Of a DNA stretch of 64,000 nucleotides, positions 46,837-54,281 are shown in pieces (within the stretch, counting starts at the first letter, position 1; each line of letters starts with the position of its first letter). The notes under the pieces were generated by a model. That model searched no databases, had not been told where the DNA came from, and saw only the letters and a list, made by a program, of their open reading frames with translations. Position numbers and translations under genes: made by a program. Origin of the DNA: Verrucosispora sp. NA02020 (GTDB taxonomy: Bacteria; Actinomycetota; Actinomycetes; Mycobacteriales; Micromonosporaceae). The stretch covers positions 496,001 to 560,000 of the forward strand of contig NZ_CP054923.1 of NCBI RefSeq assembly GCF_013364215.1. Reading direction: 5' to 3'.

Positions 46837-47352
46837 ATCAGCGACCACGACGCCCACCTGCTGCGCGCCCTGCACGACGAGCATGCCGAGGCGCTGTACG
46901 CGCACGCGTTGCGGCTGGTCAACGGCGACCGGCAGCGCGCCGAGGACCTGGTGCAGGAGACGCTCCTGCGGGCCTGGCGGCACCCGGAGTCACTGGACCC
47001 CCGGCGCGGCTCGGTCCGCGCCTGGCTGTTCACCACCGCGCGCAACCTCGCCATCGACGCCTGGCGGCGACGGTCGACCCGGGTCGGCGAGGTCTACACC
47101 GACGAACTGCCCGAACCCAGCGAGGTCGTCGACGAGACGGAACGCGCCGTGGAGGCGTGGACCGTGGCGGAGGCGCTCAACCGGCTCAGCCCGTCCCACC
47201 GGGACGTCCTCGTCGAGTGTTTCTACCAGGGCCGTTCGGTGTCCGAGGCCGCCTCCCGGCTCGGCGTGCCACCGGGCACCGTGAAGTCCCGCACCCACTA
47301 CGCGCTGCGCTCACTACGGTTGGTGCTGGCGGAGATGGGGGTGACCGGATGA
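46837..47352 (+). CDS. ECF RNA polymerase sigma factor, probable ATC start
   Basis: About 171 residues. Region 2 includes EHAEALYAHALRLVNGDRQRAEDLVQETLLRAWRHPE and the -10-binding SVRAWLFTTARNLAIDAWRRR; region 4 includes LNRLSPSHRDVLVECFYQGRSVSEAASRLGVPPGTVKSRTHYALRSL. The frame is closed by TAA at 46798. Between it and region 2 there is no ATG, GTG or TTG; the first conventional start (TTG 46909) would delete half of region 2.1. ATC at 46837 is four bases after GAGGAGAGG, so it is the best start. An anti-sigma gene overlaps downstream. Confidence 0.8.
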   Translation: MSDHDAHLLRALHDEHAEALYAHALRLVNGDRQRAEDLVQETLLRAWRHPESLDPRRGSVRAWLFTTARNLAIDAWRRRSTRVGEVYTDELPEPSEVVDETERAVEAWTVAEALNRLSPSHRDVLVECFYQGRSVSEAASRLGVPPGTVKSRTHYALRSLRLVLAEMGVTG

Positions 47353-48044
47353 GCCGTTGCGACTACGCCTTCGACGACGGCGCGTACGTGCTGGGTGCCC
47401 TCTCACCCGCCGACCGGGCCGCGTACGAACGTCACCTCGTCGGCTGCCCCGACTGCCAACAGTCGGTTTCCGAGATCGCCGTGCTCCCCGGCCTGCTCGG
47501 TCGGCTGGACCCGTCGAGCCTGGAGCAGTTCCTGCCGCCGCCGGAGAACCCCCGGGTGCCCGAGTTGCTCAACGCCGCGCGGGACCGCCGGCGTCGGGAG
47601 CGGCAGGCCAACCGGCTGCGGTACGCGGTCACCGGCCTCGCGGCGGCGGCGTTCGCCCTGCTGGTCGGCTTCGGCGTGGCGACGATGCTGCCGAGCGAGC
47701 AGCCGGGCCGGCCACCGCTGGCGCAGGTGCGTCTGGTCGCGATGGAGCCGGTGACCGGCTCGGCGCCGGTGCACGCCGAGATCGGCCTGCGGCACACCGA
47801 CTGGGGTACCGAGGTGACCATGCACTGCGGGTACGACGAGCACACCGGCTACGGCAAGGCACACGCCTTCCGGCTGGTGGCGTACGGCCCGGACGGTGCG
47901 CAGGAACAGATCGGCTCGTGGCGTGCCGCGCCCGGCGACGACCTGCGGATCACCGGTGCGACCCGGTTCACCAACGCCGAACTGGTCCGGCTGGAGCTGA
48001 TCCGCGCCGACGGCACCCCCGTCCTGGCCTACGACGTCCGCTGA
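47349..48044 (+). CDS. Zinc-finger anti-sigma factor
   Basis: 231 residues. The N-terminal anti-sigma domain has the zinc motif H29-x3-C33-x2-C36 (HLVGCPDC) and LGALSPADRAAYERH. One membrane helix lies at about 91-113, followed by a ~115-residue extracytoplasmic domain that resembles RskA/SigK-type sensors. It would hold the adjacent sigma factor at the membrane until a signal outside triggers release. ATG 47349 overlaps the sigma stop (ATGA), ensuring matched synthesis. Confidence 0.9.
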   Translation: MSRCDYAFDDGAYVLGALSPADRAAYERHLVGCPDCQQSVSEIAVLPGLLGRLDPSSLEQFLPPPENPRVPELLNAARDRRRRERQANRLRYAVTGLAAAAFALLVGFGVATMLPSEQPGRPPLAQVRLVAMEPVTGSAPVHAEIGLRHTDWGTEVTMHCGYDEHTGYGKAHAFRLVAYGPDGAQEQIGSWRAAPGDDLRITGATRFTNAELVRLELIRADGTPVLAYDVR

Positions 48045-48062
48045 GGCAGGAGGTCACGCCGG

Positions 48063-48998
48063 TCAGCGCGGGGCGGGTACCGCTGCCGCTGCGCCGACCT
48101 CGCTGTCCGGGCGCGAGCGACGGTTGCGCCGGGCGTTGCGGAGCGCGTCGGCGGTGAAGACGATCAGCGCGAGCCAGACCAGTCCGAAGCCGACCAGACG
48201 GGCCGGCGGCATCGGCTCGTGGAAGATCAGCACACCGCAGGCCAGTTGGATGATCGGCGCGACGTACTGGAGCATGCCCAGTGCGGTCAGCGGCAACCGG
48301 TTCGCGGCGCCCGCGAAGAGCAGCAGCGGGATGGCGGTCAACGCGCCGGCCAGCACCAGCAGCAGCGCGTGCCCGACCGAGACCCGGCCGAACGTGGCGT
48401 CACCGGTGGTCGCGAGCCAGCCGAGGAACACCAGCGCCGGCACGGCCAGCACGGCGGACTCGACGAAGAGGCCCTCTGCCGGGGGCAGCCCCAGCCGCTT
48501 CTTCACCAGGCTGTACCCGCCGAACGTGAAGGCCAGCGTCAGCGCGAGGTACGGCAACCGGCCGTAGTCGACGGTGAGGACGGCCACCGCCAGCGCACCG
48601 ACGCCGAGCGCGGCCCACTGCGCCGGGCGCAGCCGCTCCCGCAGCACCAGGACGCCGAGCAGCACCACCACCAGCGGGTTGATGAAGTACCCGAGGGCGG
48701 TCTCCACCACCCGGTCGGAGTTCACGCCGTAGATGTAGGTGAACCAGTTCACCGCGATCAGGGCGGCGGCGGCACCGACCCCGGCCAGGGCGCGCGGCCG
48801 ACGGAGCAGGGCACGCAGGAACCCGATGTTGCGCATCACGGCGAGCAGCAGGGCGACGAACACCACCGACCAGATGACCCGGTGGGCCAGGATCTCCAGC
48901 GGGCCGGTCGGGCGCAGCAGCTTGAAGTACAGCGGGAAGAACCCCCACAGCAGGTACGCGACCAGGCCGTAGAGGTATCCGAGGCGGAGCGGTGTCAC
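48063..48998 (-). CDS. rarD: RarD-type EamA/DMT superfamily permease
   Basis: 311 residues with ten membrane helices in two EamA repeats. The opening RLGYLYGLVAYLLWGFFPLYFKLL with PLEILAHRVIWSVVFV is specific to RarD, and AVNWFTYIYGVNSDRVVETALGYFINPL is a second signature. Substrate unknown. The GTG start at 48998 overlaps the stop of the GNAT gene by four bases. Confidence 0.88.
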   Translation of the reverse strand: MTPLRLGYLYGLVAYLLWGFFPLYFKLLRPTGPLEILAHRVIWSVVFVALLLAVMRNIGFLRALLRRPRALAGVGAAAALIAVNWFTYIYGVNSDRVVETALGYFINPLVVVLLGVLVLRERLRPAQWAALGVGALAVAVLTVDYGRLPYLALTLAFTFGGYSLVKKRLGLPPAEGLFVESAVLAVPALVFLGWLATTGDATFGRVSVGHALLLVLAGALTAIPLLLFAGAANRLPLTALGMLQYVAPIIQLACGVLIFHEPMPPARLVGFGLVWLALIVFTADALRNARRNRRSRPDSEVGAAAAVPAPR

Positions 48999-49492
48999 GG
49001 GTTCACCGTAAGGGGCGGATCGCTCTGTTGATCCTTGCTGGTGAGCGGCGTCACGGTCGACTCACGGCGGTCGAACTCCATCCACCGGTCGGCGCGTACC
49101 CCGGTGAAGCCGAGCTTGGCGTACACCCCGTGCGCGTCGTTGGTCGCCAGCAGGATCCGGCGTACGCCAAGCTCGCCGAGGTGGTCGCGGACGCCGCCGG
49201 CCAGCCAGGTGCCCAACCCGTGCCCGCGTTCGGCCCGGTCCACGTAGACGTCGCAGAGATAGGCGAAGGTGGCCCGGTCCGTGATCACCCGGGCGACGGC
49301 GACCTGTCGGCCGTCCGGCGGGCGGTACACGCCGAACCCGAGCGAGCCGGCGAAGGCCGCAGCCACCGTCGCGCGGTCCCGCCCGAGCGCCCAGTACGCG
49401 TCGGTGGAGAGCCAGGTGTGCACCAGGTCCAGGTCGAGGAGATCGGGCGAGGTGCTGAGCGTGTAGCCGTCGGGACGGGTCCGGGTGAACAC
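48995..49492 (-). CDS. GNAT-family N-acetyltransferase
   Basis: 165 residues. The acetyl-CoA-binding motif is VDRAERGHGLGTWLAGGV (Q/RxxGxG/A type), preceded by the YLCDVYV strand and followed by RRILLATNDAHGVYAKLGF. Acceptor unknown. It overlaps rarD by four bases, so the two are cotranscribed. Confidence 0.87.
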   Translation of the reverse strand: MFTRTRPDGYTLSTSPDLLDLDLVHTWLSTDAYWALGRDRATVAAAFAGSLGFGVYRPPDGRQVAVARVITDRATFAYLCDVYVDRAERGHGLGTWLAGGVRDHLGELGVRRILLATNDAHGVYAKLGFTGVRADRWMEFDRRESTVTPLTSKDQQSDPPLTVNP

Positions 49493-49632
49493 TCCCGGGA
49501 CCCTAGTTGGCCCGGCGCTGCGGCGCGGCCCACTTACCCTTCGTCCGTCGGGCGGTCACCGTCGGTGGCGACGGTGACCGCCCGACGAGCGGTCGGTCGG
49601 GTGCCCGACGAGGTCGAGCCGCCCGGTCGCGG

Positions 49633-50019
49633 TCAGTCGCGGTCGAGGATGGCGCCGAGGATCCAGGTGACGATGCCGACGAAGAGCGCACCCAGCACGG
49701 CGGCGGGCCAGAAGCCGTCCACGTCGAAGGGCAGCCCCACCTGGTCGGCGATCCAGCCGGTGAGCAGGAACAGCAGACCGTTGACCACCAGTGCGATCAG
49801 GCCGAGGGTGAGCAGGTAGAAGCCGCACCCGACGGTCTTGATGATCGGCTGGAGCACCCCGTTCACCACGCCGAAGATGACCGCGACGAGGACCAGCGTC
49901 AACACCGTCTCACCGAGCGACTCGGTGTTCAGGGAGATGCCGGGGATGATCACAGTGGCCAGCCAGAAGGCCACCGCCGTGGCGCCGACCCGGATCAGGA
50001 GACCTTTCAGAAAATCCAT
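49633..50019 (-). CDS. Phage-holin superfamily IV-like membrane protein
   Basis: 128 residues with four membrane helices, beginning MDFLKGLLIRVGATAVAFWLA and containing FGVVNGVLQPIIKTVGCGFYLLTLGLIALVVNGLLFLL. This matches the chromosomal four-helix family named after a mycobacteriophage holin; chromosomal members are not known to lyse cells and there is no phage context here. ATG 50019 is preferred; ATG 50028 would add three residues. Confidence 0.8.
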   Translation of the reverse strand: MDFLKGLLIRVGATAVAFWLATVIIPGISLNTESLGETVLTLVLVAVIFGVVNGVLQPIIKTVGCGFYLLTLGLIALVVNGLLFLLTGWIADQVGLPFDVDGFWPAAVLGALFVGIVTWILGAILDRD

Positions 50020-50064
50020 GGCCGGCATGGTGTCATGGCCGGCGTACCGGCGAAACCCGCGAGA

Positions 50065-51939
50065 TCAACTCCGGCCGAGTCGGAGAGGTGCTCCGATGAG
50101 GTGCGCCTCGATCGGCGTGACGGCCAGCAACGCCCAGCGTAGGGCCCGCCGGTTGACCACCGCCACCATGTCGGGCCGGCTGCGCGCCAACCACCGCGCG
50201 GCGTCGCCGAGGCCCAGCGCGCCGCCCGCGACCGCCGACTCGGCCCGACTCAACGGCGACAGCACCACCAGGTCGGCGCGGGCCAGCCCGTCCGCGTCGG
50301 CCGGGGTCAGCTCCTCACGTACCAGCAGGGTGGCCTGCCAGGCGGCACCCGGACGCGGGCCCGGCGGCGGTGGCGGCGCGTCCCGCACCACGAGCACCGG
50401 GGCGAGCGGGGTCGCGGCGGGACCCTCCGCCGGACGGTCCGGGGGCAGCAGCGGGATCGTCCGGCCGGGTACGCCGACACCGCGCGCGAAGGGTTCCCAG
50501 GCGTGTGGCCGGGTCGTCTGGACCACCACCCGGGCACCGAGCGCCATCGCCCGCACGGCGAGCAGTTGGGCGGTGGGCAGCCCGCCGACGAGCATCACCC
50601 GGGTGCTCTCCGGCCGGAACAGCCGGACGGTGACGGGTGCGCCGTGCCGGTTGGTGCCCAGCATCAACCCCGCCGAGCCGTACGGCAGCGTCGCCTCCGG
50701 GCCGTCCGCGCCGGGCGGTGTGGACGGGGTGCGGCGACGCGTGACCGGTCGACCCGGCCGCGCGAGCGGGAGCGTGTTGACGAAACCGTGCAGGTGGGCG
50801 CCGTCGGTGCGGAGGAGTACCCCACCGGCGGTCGCCACGACCTGCTCCAGTGCGCGGCAGGCGGCGGAGAGTTCGGCCGGCGTCGCCGTGCTCAGACGTA
50901 CGGTCAGCTCGGTCCGGCCCGGTGCCTCCGTGTCGGCGTGCAGCGACACCGTGGTGGCGGTCACCGGCAGCGCGGACAGCCGGGACACCAGCCGGCCCAC
51001 CGGTTCCGTCGGCCAGTGTCGCAGCGCGAAGGTGCTCTGGAGCAGCCCGCCGCACCGGACGCCGTGCCAGGTCTCCCGGGGCGTGCTGCCGTCGTGGTGC
51101 GCGAGTTCGGCGAGCATCCGCAGGGTCGCCTGGGTGCCGAGCGGACGCACGGACAGTGGCCGCAGCCGCCGCACCATCCGGCGTACGGTGCCGGCGAGCG
51201 CCCGCCGGAGCGCCTCCTCGGGCCAGCCCGCCACCCGCATCACCCGGACGGCCAGCACGGCGCGCTCCCCGCCGGCCAGCCGCCCACCGGTCAACTGCCG
51301 GTACGAGGTGGACACCGGTCCACCACCGGCCGCGACCGCCGGTGCCGCCGTGACGGTCAGCAGCAGTTGCACGCGGACCGGCGGCACGTCGGCGGCGCGG
51401 GTCGGCAGCAGCGCGGCGGGTGGCGGCAACGGGCGGGCACCCGCACCGAGCAGATCGGCGGCGTCGCCGACGTCGAGCAGGGCCACCAGGCCGTCCGGGT
51501 CGTCGACGGCGGCGGCCGGGAATCCGGCCACCTCGACGGGACGGACGACGGCGTCCGGGTCGACCAGGTCGAGCAGGGTCGTCGGGTGGCGCACCCGGCG
51601 ACGGCGGACCAGGTAGCCCGTCCCGAGCCGGAGCCACTCGTGCAGCCACCGTCGCCGTGCCCGACCCCAGGCGCCGACCAGGAGGGCGCCGGCCAGCAGG
51701 ACGGCGGTCGTCGTCGGCAGCGCGCCCAGACCCGGTGCGGCGACGAGCATCGCCGCCGCGACCTGTGTGGTGACGATCTGTCCGACCGTCGGTCGGTACG
51801 CCCGCCGCCGCACGCGCGGACTCCACTGTGGCCTGTCGTGACCGTCGTCGGTGCCGGACCGGGCATCGGCGGCACGGCGGGCGAGGGTGCCGGTGGTCGG
51901 CGCTGTGGCCCGTCGGTCGATCACACCCCGCGACGTCAT
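50065..51939 (-). CDS. eccE: Type VII secretion protein EccE
   Basis: 624 residues. Two membrane helices lie near the N-terminus (VGQIVTTQVAAAMLVAAPG and TTAVLLAGALLVGAW), followed by the EccE core with HEWLRLGTGYLVRRRRVRHP and a large cytosolic domain ending LLAVTPIEAHLIGAPL. EccE sits at the periphery of the ESX membrane complex. ATG 51939 has TACGAT eight bases upstream and no clear ribosome-binding site, so it may be leaderless. Two WXG100 genes diverge from it; eccB, eccC and eccD are not present. Confidence 0.85.
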   Translation of the reverse strand: MTSRGVIDRRATAPTTGTLARRAADARSGTDDGHDRPQWSPRVRRRAYRPTVGQIVTTQVAAAMLVAAPGLGALPTTTAVLLAGALLVGAWGRARRRWLHEWLRLGTGYLVRRRRVRHPTTLLDLVDPDAVVRPVEVAGFPAAAVDDPDGLVALLDVGDAADLLGAGARPLPPPAALLPTRAADVPPVRVQLLLTVTAAPAVAAGGGPVSTSYRQLTGGRLAGGERAVLAVRVMRVAGWPEEALRRALAGTVRRMVRRLRPLSVRPLGTQATLRMLAELAHHDGSTPRETWHGVRCGGLLQSTFALRHWPTEPVGRLVSRLSALPVTATTVSLHADTEAPGRTELTVRLSTATPAELSAACRALEQVVATAGGVLLRTDGAHLHGFVNTLPLARPGRPVTRRRTPSTPPGADGPEATLPYGSAGLMLGTNRHGAPVTVRLFRPESTRVMLVGGLPTAQLLAVRAMALGARVVVQTTRPHAWEPFARGVGVPGRTIPLLPPDRPAEGPAATPLAPVLVVRDAPPPPPGPRPGAAWQATLLVREELTPADADGLARADLVVLSPLSRAESAVAGGALGLGDAARWLARSRPDMVAVVNRRALRWALLAVTPIEAHLIGAPLRLGRS

Positions 51940-52016
51940 CGACGCCCATCGTAGTAGCCCGCCTGCTGCCGCGTTGTCCACAGGGGAGCTAGCGGGGGTA
52001 GCAGAAACGCGATGGT

Positions 52017-52034
52017 GTCGCTACTGTCAGCGAC
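52017..52034. promoter_or_regulatory. Inverted repeat GTCGCT-N6-AGCGAC between eccE and the WXG100 genes
   Basis: Perfect 6-base arms with a 6-base spacer, 77 bases from eccE and 100 bases from the first WXG100 gene. The spacing suits a dimeric regulator controlling both divergent transcripts. The TACTGT within it could also be a -10 element for the WXG100 side. Confidence 0.35.
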
Positions 52035-52133
52035 GAGTTCTCGTTGGCCCGTCCCGCGTCGCGCACGCCCTCCGGCGGCGCGGGTGGTGTCGTCCATGGG
52101 CCAGCCACGATCGAGAGACGAGGTGACGTCGGG

Positions 52134-52457
52134 GTGTCCTCCCAGACCCAGGCAGAGGCCGCGGTGATGCAACAGACCGCGGCGAAGTTCGAGCAGACGG
52201 ACCAGTCGTTGCAGTCGATGCTCAGTGGACTGCTGGCCCAGCTGGCGATTCTCCAGCAGGCCTGGCGCGGGGCGGGCGGCCGGTCGTTCGAGCAGGTCAA
52301 ACAGCAGTGGGCGCAGGATCAGGCGAACCTGCAGCGGGCCCTTCGGGAGACCGCAGGGGCGATCCGCACCGCCGGCACGAAGTACGACGCGTCGGACACC
52401 GAGGCGGCCGGCCGGGTGTCCGCCACCAACCGCGGCGGCATCCAGCTGCCGCTCTAG
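52134..52457 (+). CDS. WXG100-family type VII secretion substrate (first of pair)
   Basis: 107 residues in the helix-turn-helix hairpin form of ESAT-6-like proteins: helix 1 AEAAVMQQTAAKFEQTDQSLQSMLSGLLAQLAILQQ, the turn W-R-G in QAWRGAGG, then helix 2 RSFEQVKQQWAQDQANLQRAL. GTG 52134 is chosen; AGGTG lies upstream. A second WXG100 gene follows after 68 bases, and such pairs are secreted as dimers. Confidence 0.88.
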   Translation: MSSQTQAEAAVMQQTAAKFEQTDQSLQSMLSGLLAQLAILQQAWRGAGGRSFEQVKQQWAQDQANLQRALRETAGAIRTAGTKYDASDTEAAGRVSATNRGGIQLPL

Positions 52458-52525
52458 CGCGTTCCACCGGGCTGGTCAGTTCCGATGACCAGGTCCCGGG
52501 TCACGACCGAGGGGGAAGACTACCG

Positions 52526-52819
52526 ATGGAGAACGGTGTGCTGGTCGTCAACTTCGCCGCGCTGCACCAGGCCAGCGCGGACATCCAGCGGGCCCTGAAC
52601 ACGCTCGAATCGCAACTCGGTCAGCTGGAGCAGGACGCCGCTCCGCTGGTGGCGAGCTGGTCCGGCGAGGCGCAGCAGGCGTACGAGCAGCGGCAGGCCC
52701 GGTGGCGCAACGCCTCACAGGACCTCCAGACGATGCTGCGTGACATCAAGGTGGCGGTGGACGAGTCCGCGACCGACTATCTCGACACCGAGAAGCGCAA
52801 CGCCGGTCTGTTCCAGTGA
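52526..52819 (+). CDS. WXG100-family type VII secretion substrate (second of pair)
   Basis: 97 residues. Helix 1 is VVNFAALHQASADIQRALNTLESQLGQLEQDA, the turn is W-S-G in ASWSGEAQQAY, and helix 2 runs to DYLDTEKRNAGLFQ; the Y-x3-E in that tail (YLDTE) fits the C-terminal YxxxD/E export signal. ATG 52526 has GGGGGAAG upstream. Presumed partner of the preceding protein. Confidence 0.9.
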   Translation: MENGVLVVNFAALHQASADIQRALNTLESQLGQLEQDAAPLVASWSGEAQQAYEQRQARWRNASQDLQTMLRDIKVAVDESATDYLDTEKRNAGLFQ

Positions 52820-52826
52820 CGGACGG

Positions 52827-52864
52827 CTGACGCCGGCCGCCTCGAACGCGGCGGTCGGCGTCAG
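52827..52864. terminator. Bidirectional hairpin between WXG100 pair and mycP
   Basis: CTGACGCCGGCCGC and GCGGCGGTCGGCGTCAG pair around CTCGAAC with small mismatches. It separates convergent genes. Confidence 0.65.
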
Positions 52865-52894
52865 CCACCGGTGGCCGCCGGACGGGCGGTCGAC

Positions 52895-54130
52895 TCAGCG
52901 TGGATCGGCGGGCCGCCACCGCCGCCGGACCCCCTGGGGGACGAGGACGGCGGCCAGCACGATGACGGTCACCGTCAGCAGGCCGGCGACGGTGAGCACG
53001 GCCACCCGCTCCCGGGCGGCGGTCCGTCGGTCCTGCTGCGCCACCAGCGCCGGGTCCGGGCGCTCCGCGTCCAGCCCGCCCGCCGGTCTCGCGCCGGGCG
53101 TCGTGCCGTCCGCCTCGGTGACCGCCCGGTACGGATTGAGCACACCCGCGCCGTACCCCGCGTCGGGAGCCGGGTCGGTGGTCGCGATGATCCGCCCGGC
53201 CACCTCCGCAGCGCTCAGCTCCGGGCGGTACTGGCGCACCAGGGCGGCGGTCGCGGCCACGAAGGGCGCGGCGTAACTGGTCCCCTCGGCCCGGTGGTGG
53301 CCGCGTCCGGTCGCGGCGATCAGCACGTCGGTGCCGGGCGCTACCAGGTCGACGTAGGAGCCGGTCTGGGAGAACCCGGCCCGTGTCCCGTCGGCACCGA
53401 TCGCGCCGACCCCGATCACCGACCCGTACGCGGCGGGGTAGGGGCGCGGGTCGCCCTCCCCGTGCAGGTTGCCGGCGGCGGCCACCACGATCACGTCCCG
53501 GGCCGCCGCGTAGGCGATCGCGGCACGGACCGTCGGTCGGTCGGCGTACAGCACCACCGACAGGTTGATCACGTCGGCGTCGTTGTCGACCGCCCAACGG
53601 ATCGCCGTGGCGAACTCCTCCGGCGCGACCGTACGCCCCGCTCCCCGGCCGTCCACGACCTGCTGTTCGCTGACCCGCACCGGCAGGATCCGGGCGTTCG
53701 GCGCCAGACCGTGGAAGGCCACTCCGTCGTGCGGGGCGGCGGCGATGATGCTGGCCACGCCGGTGCCGTGGCCGACGCAGTCCCGGGTGCCGTCACCGCC
53801 GGGGTCGAGCAGGTCGAGGCCGTCGAGCACCCGGTCGGCGAGCTGCGGGTGGCGCCGATCCACGCCCGAGTCGACCACCGCGACGGTCACCCCGGACCCG
53901 TTCGCCAGCGGCGACAGCCGCGCCGGGGCGTACCGCTCCTGCGGCCAGGGCGCGGTGGCCACTGGTCGGGCCGGTGCCTGCGGTGCGGCGCAGTCCGGCC
54001 CATCCGGAGTCGCCGGCAACCCGGCCGTCGCGGGCCGTGCCGACGCAGCGGGTGCCGGGGTGACCGGCGCGGCCAGCAGGGTGGCGGCAGCCACACCCGC
54101 CAGGATCGGGAGCGGGACGTACCGGGACAT
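52895..54130 (-). CDS. mycP: Type VII secretion-associated subtilisin-like protease, mycosin
   Basis: 411 residues: signal peptide (1-31), catalytic triad D87 (AVVDSGVD), H121 (GHGTGVAS) and S285 (GTSYAAPF), oxyanion Asn in AAAGNLHG, and a C-terminal membrane helix (LTVAGLLTVTVIVLAAVLVP) with RRRWRP stop-transfer. This is the full mycosin architecture required for ESX complex stability and substrate processing. ATG 54130 has GGAGG seven bases upstream. It converges on the WXG100 pair. Confidence 0.9.
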   Translation of the reverse strand: MSRYVPLPILAGVAAATLLAAPVTPAPAASARPATAGLPATPDGPDCAAPQAPARPVATAPWPQERYAPARLSPLANGSGVTVAVVDSGVDRRHPQLADRVLDGLDLLDPGGDGTRDCVGHGTGVASIIAAAPHDGVAFHGLAPNARILPVRVSEQQVVDGRGAGRTVAPEEFATAIRWAVDNDADVINLSVVLYADRPTVRAAIAYAAARDVIVVAAAGNLHGEGDPRPYPAAYGSVIGVGAIGADGTRAGFSQTGSYVDLVAPGTDVLIAATGRGHHRAEGTSYAAPFVAATAALVRQYRPELSAAEVAGRIIATTDPAPDAGYGAGVLNPYRAVTEADGTTPGARPAGGLDAERPDPALVAQQDRRTAARERVAVLTVAGLLTVTVIVLAAVLVPQGVRRRWRPADPR

Positions 54131-54281
54131 CGACCGCCTCCGTATCGTGTCGACTCCGGAACGGGATGTTATCGCCCCTCGGTGAACCGGGCGGACCGGC
54201 GACGGCCTGGCATTGTGATCTTGTGGACACCTTGTAGGTTGTAGGCGATACCTATGGCTGTGCCCGGGAGGAGGGGTGGCC

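Noticed and set aside
49633..50019. Prophage remnant based on the holin-like gene
   Set aside because: No integrase, structural or lysis gene is nearby, and this family is a common chromosomal membrane protein in actinobacteria.
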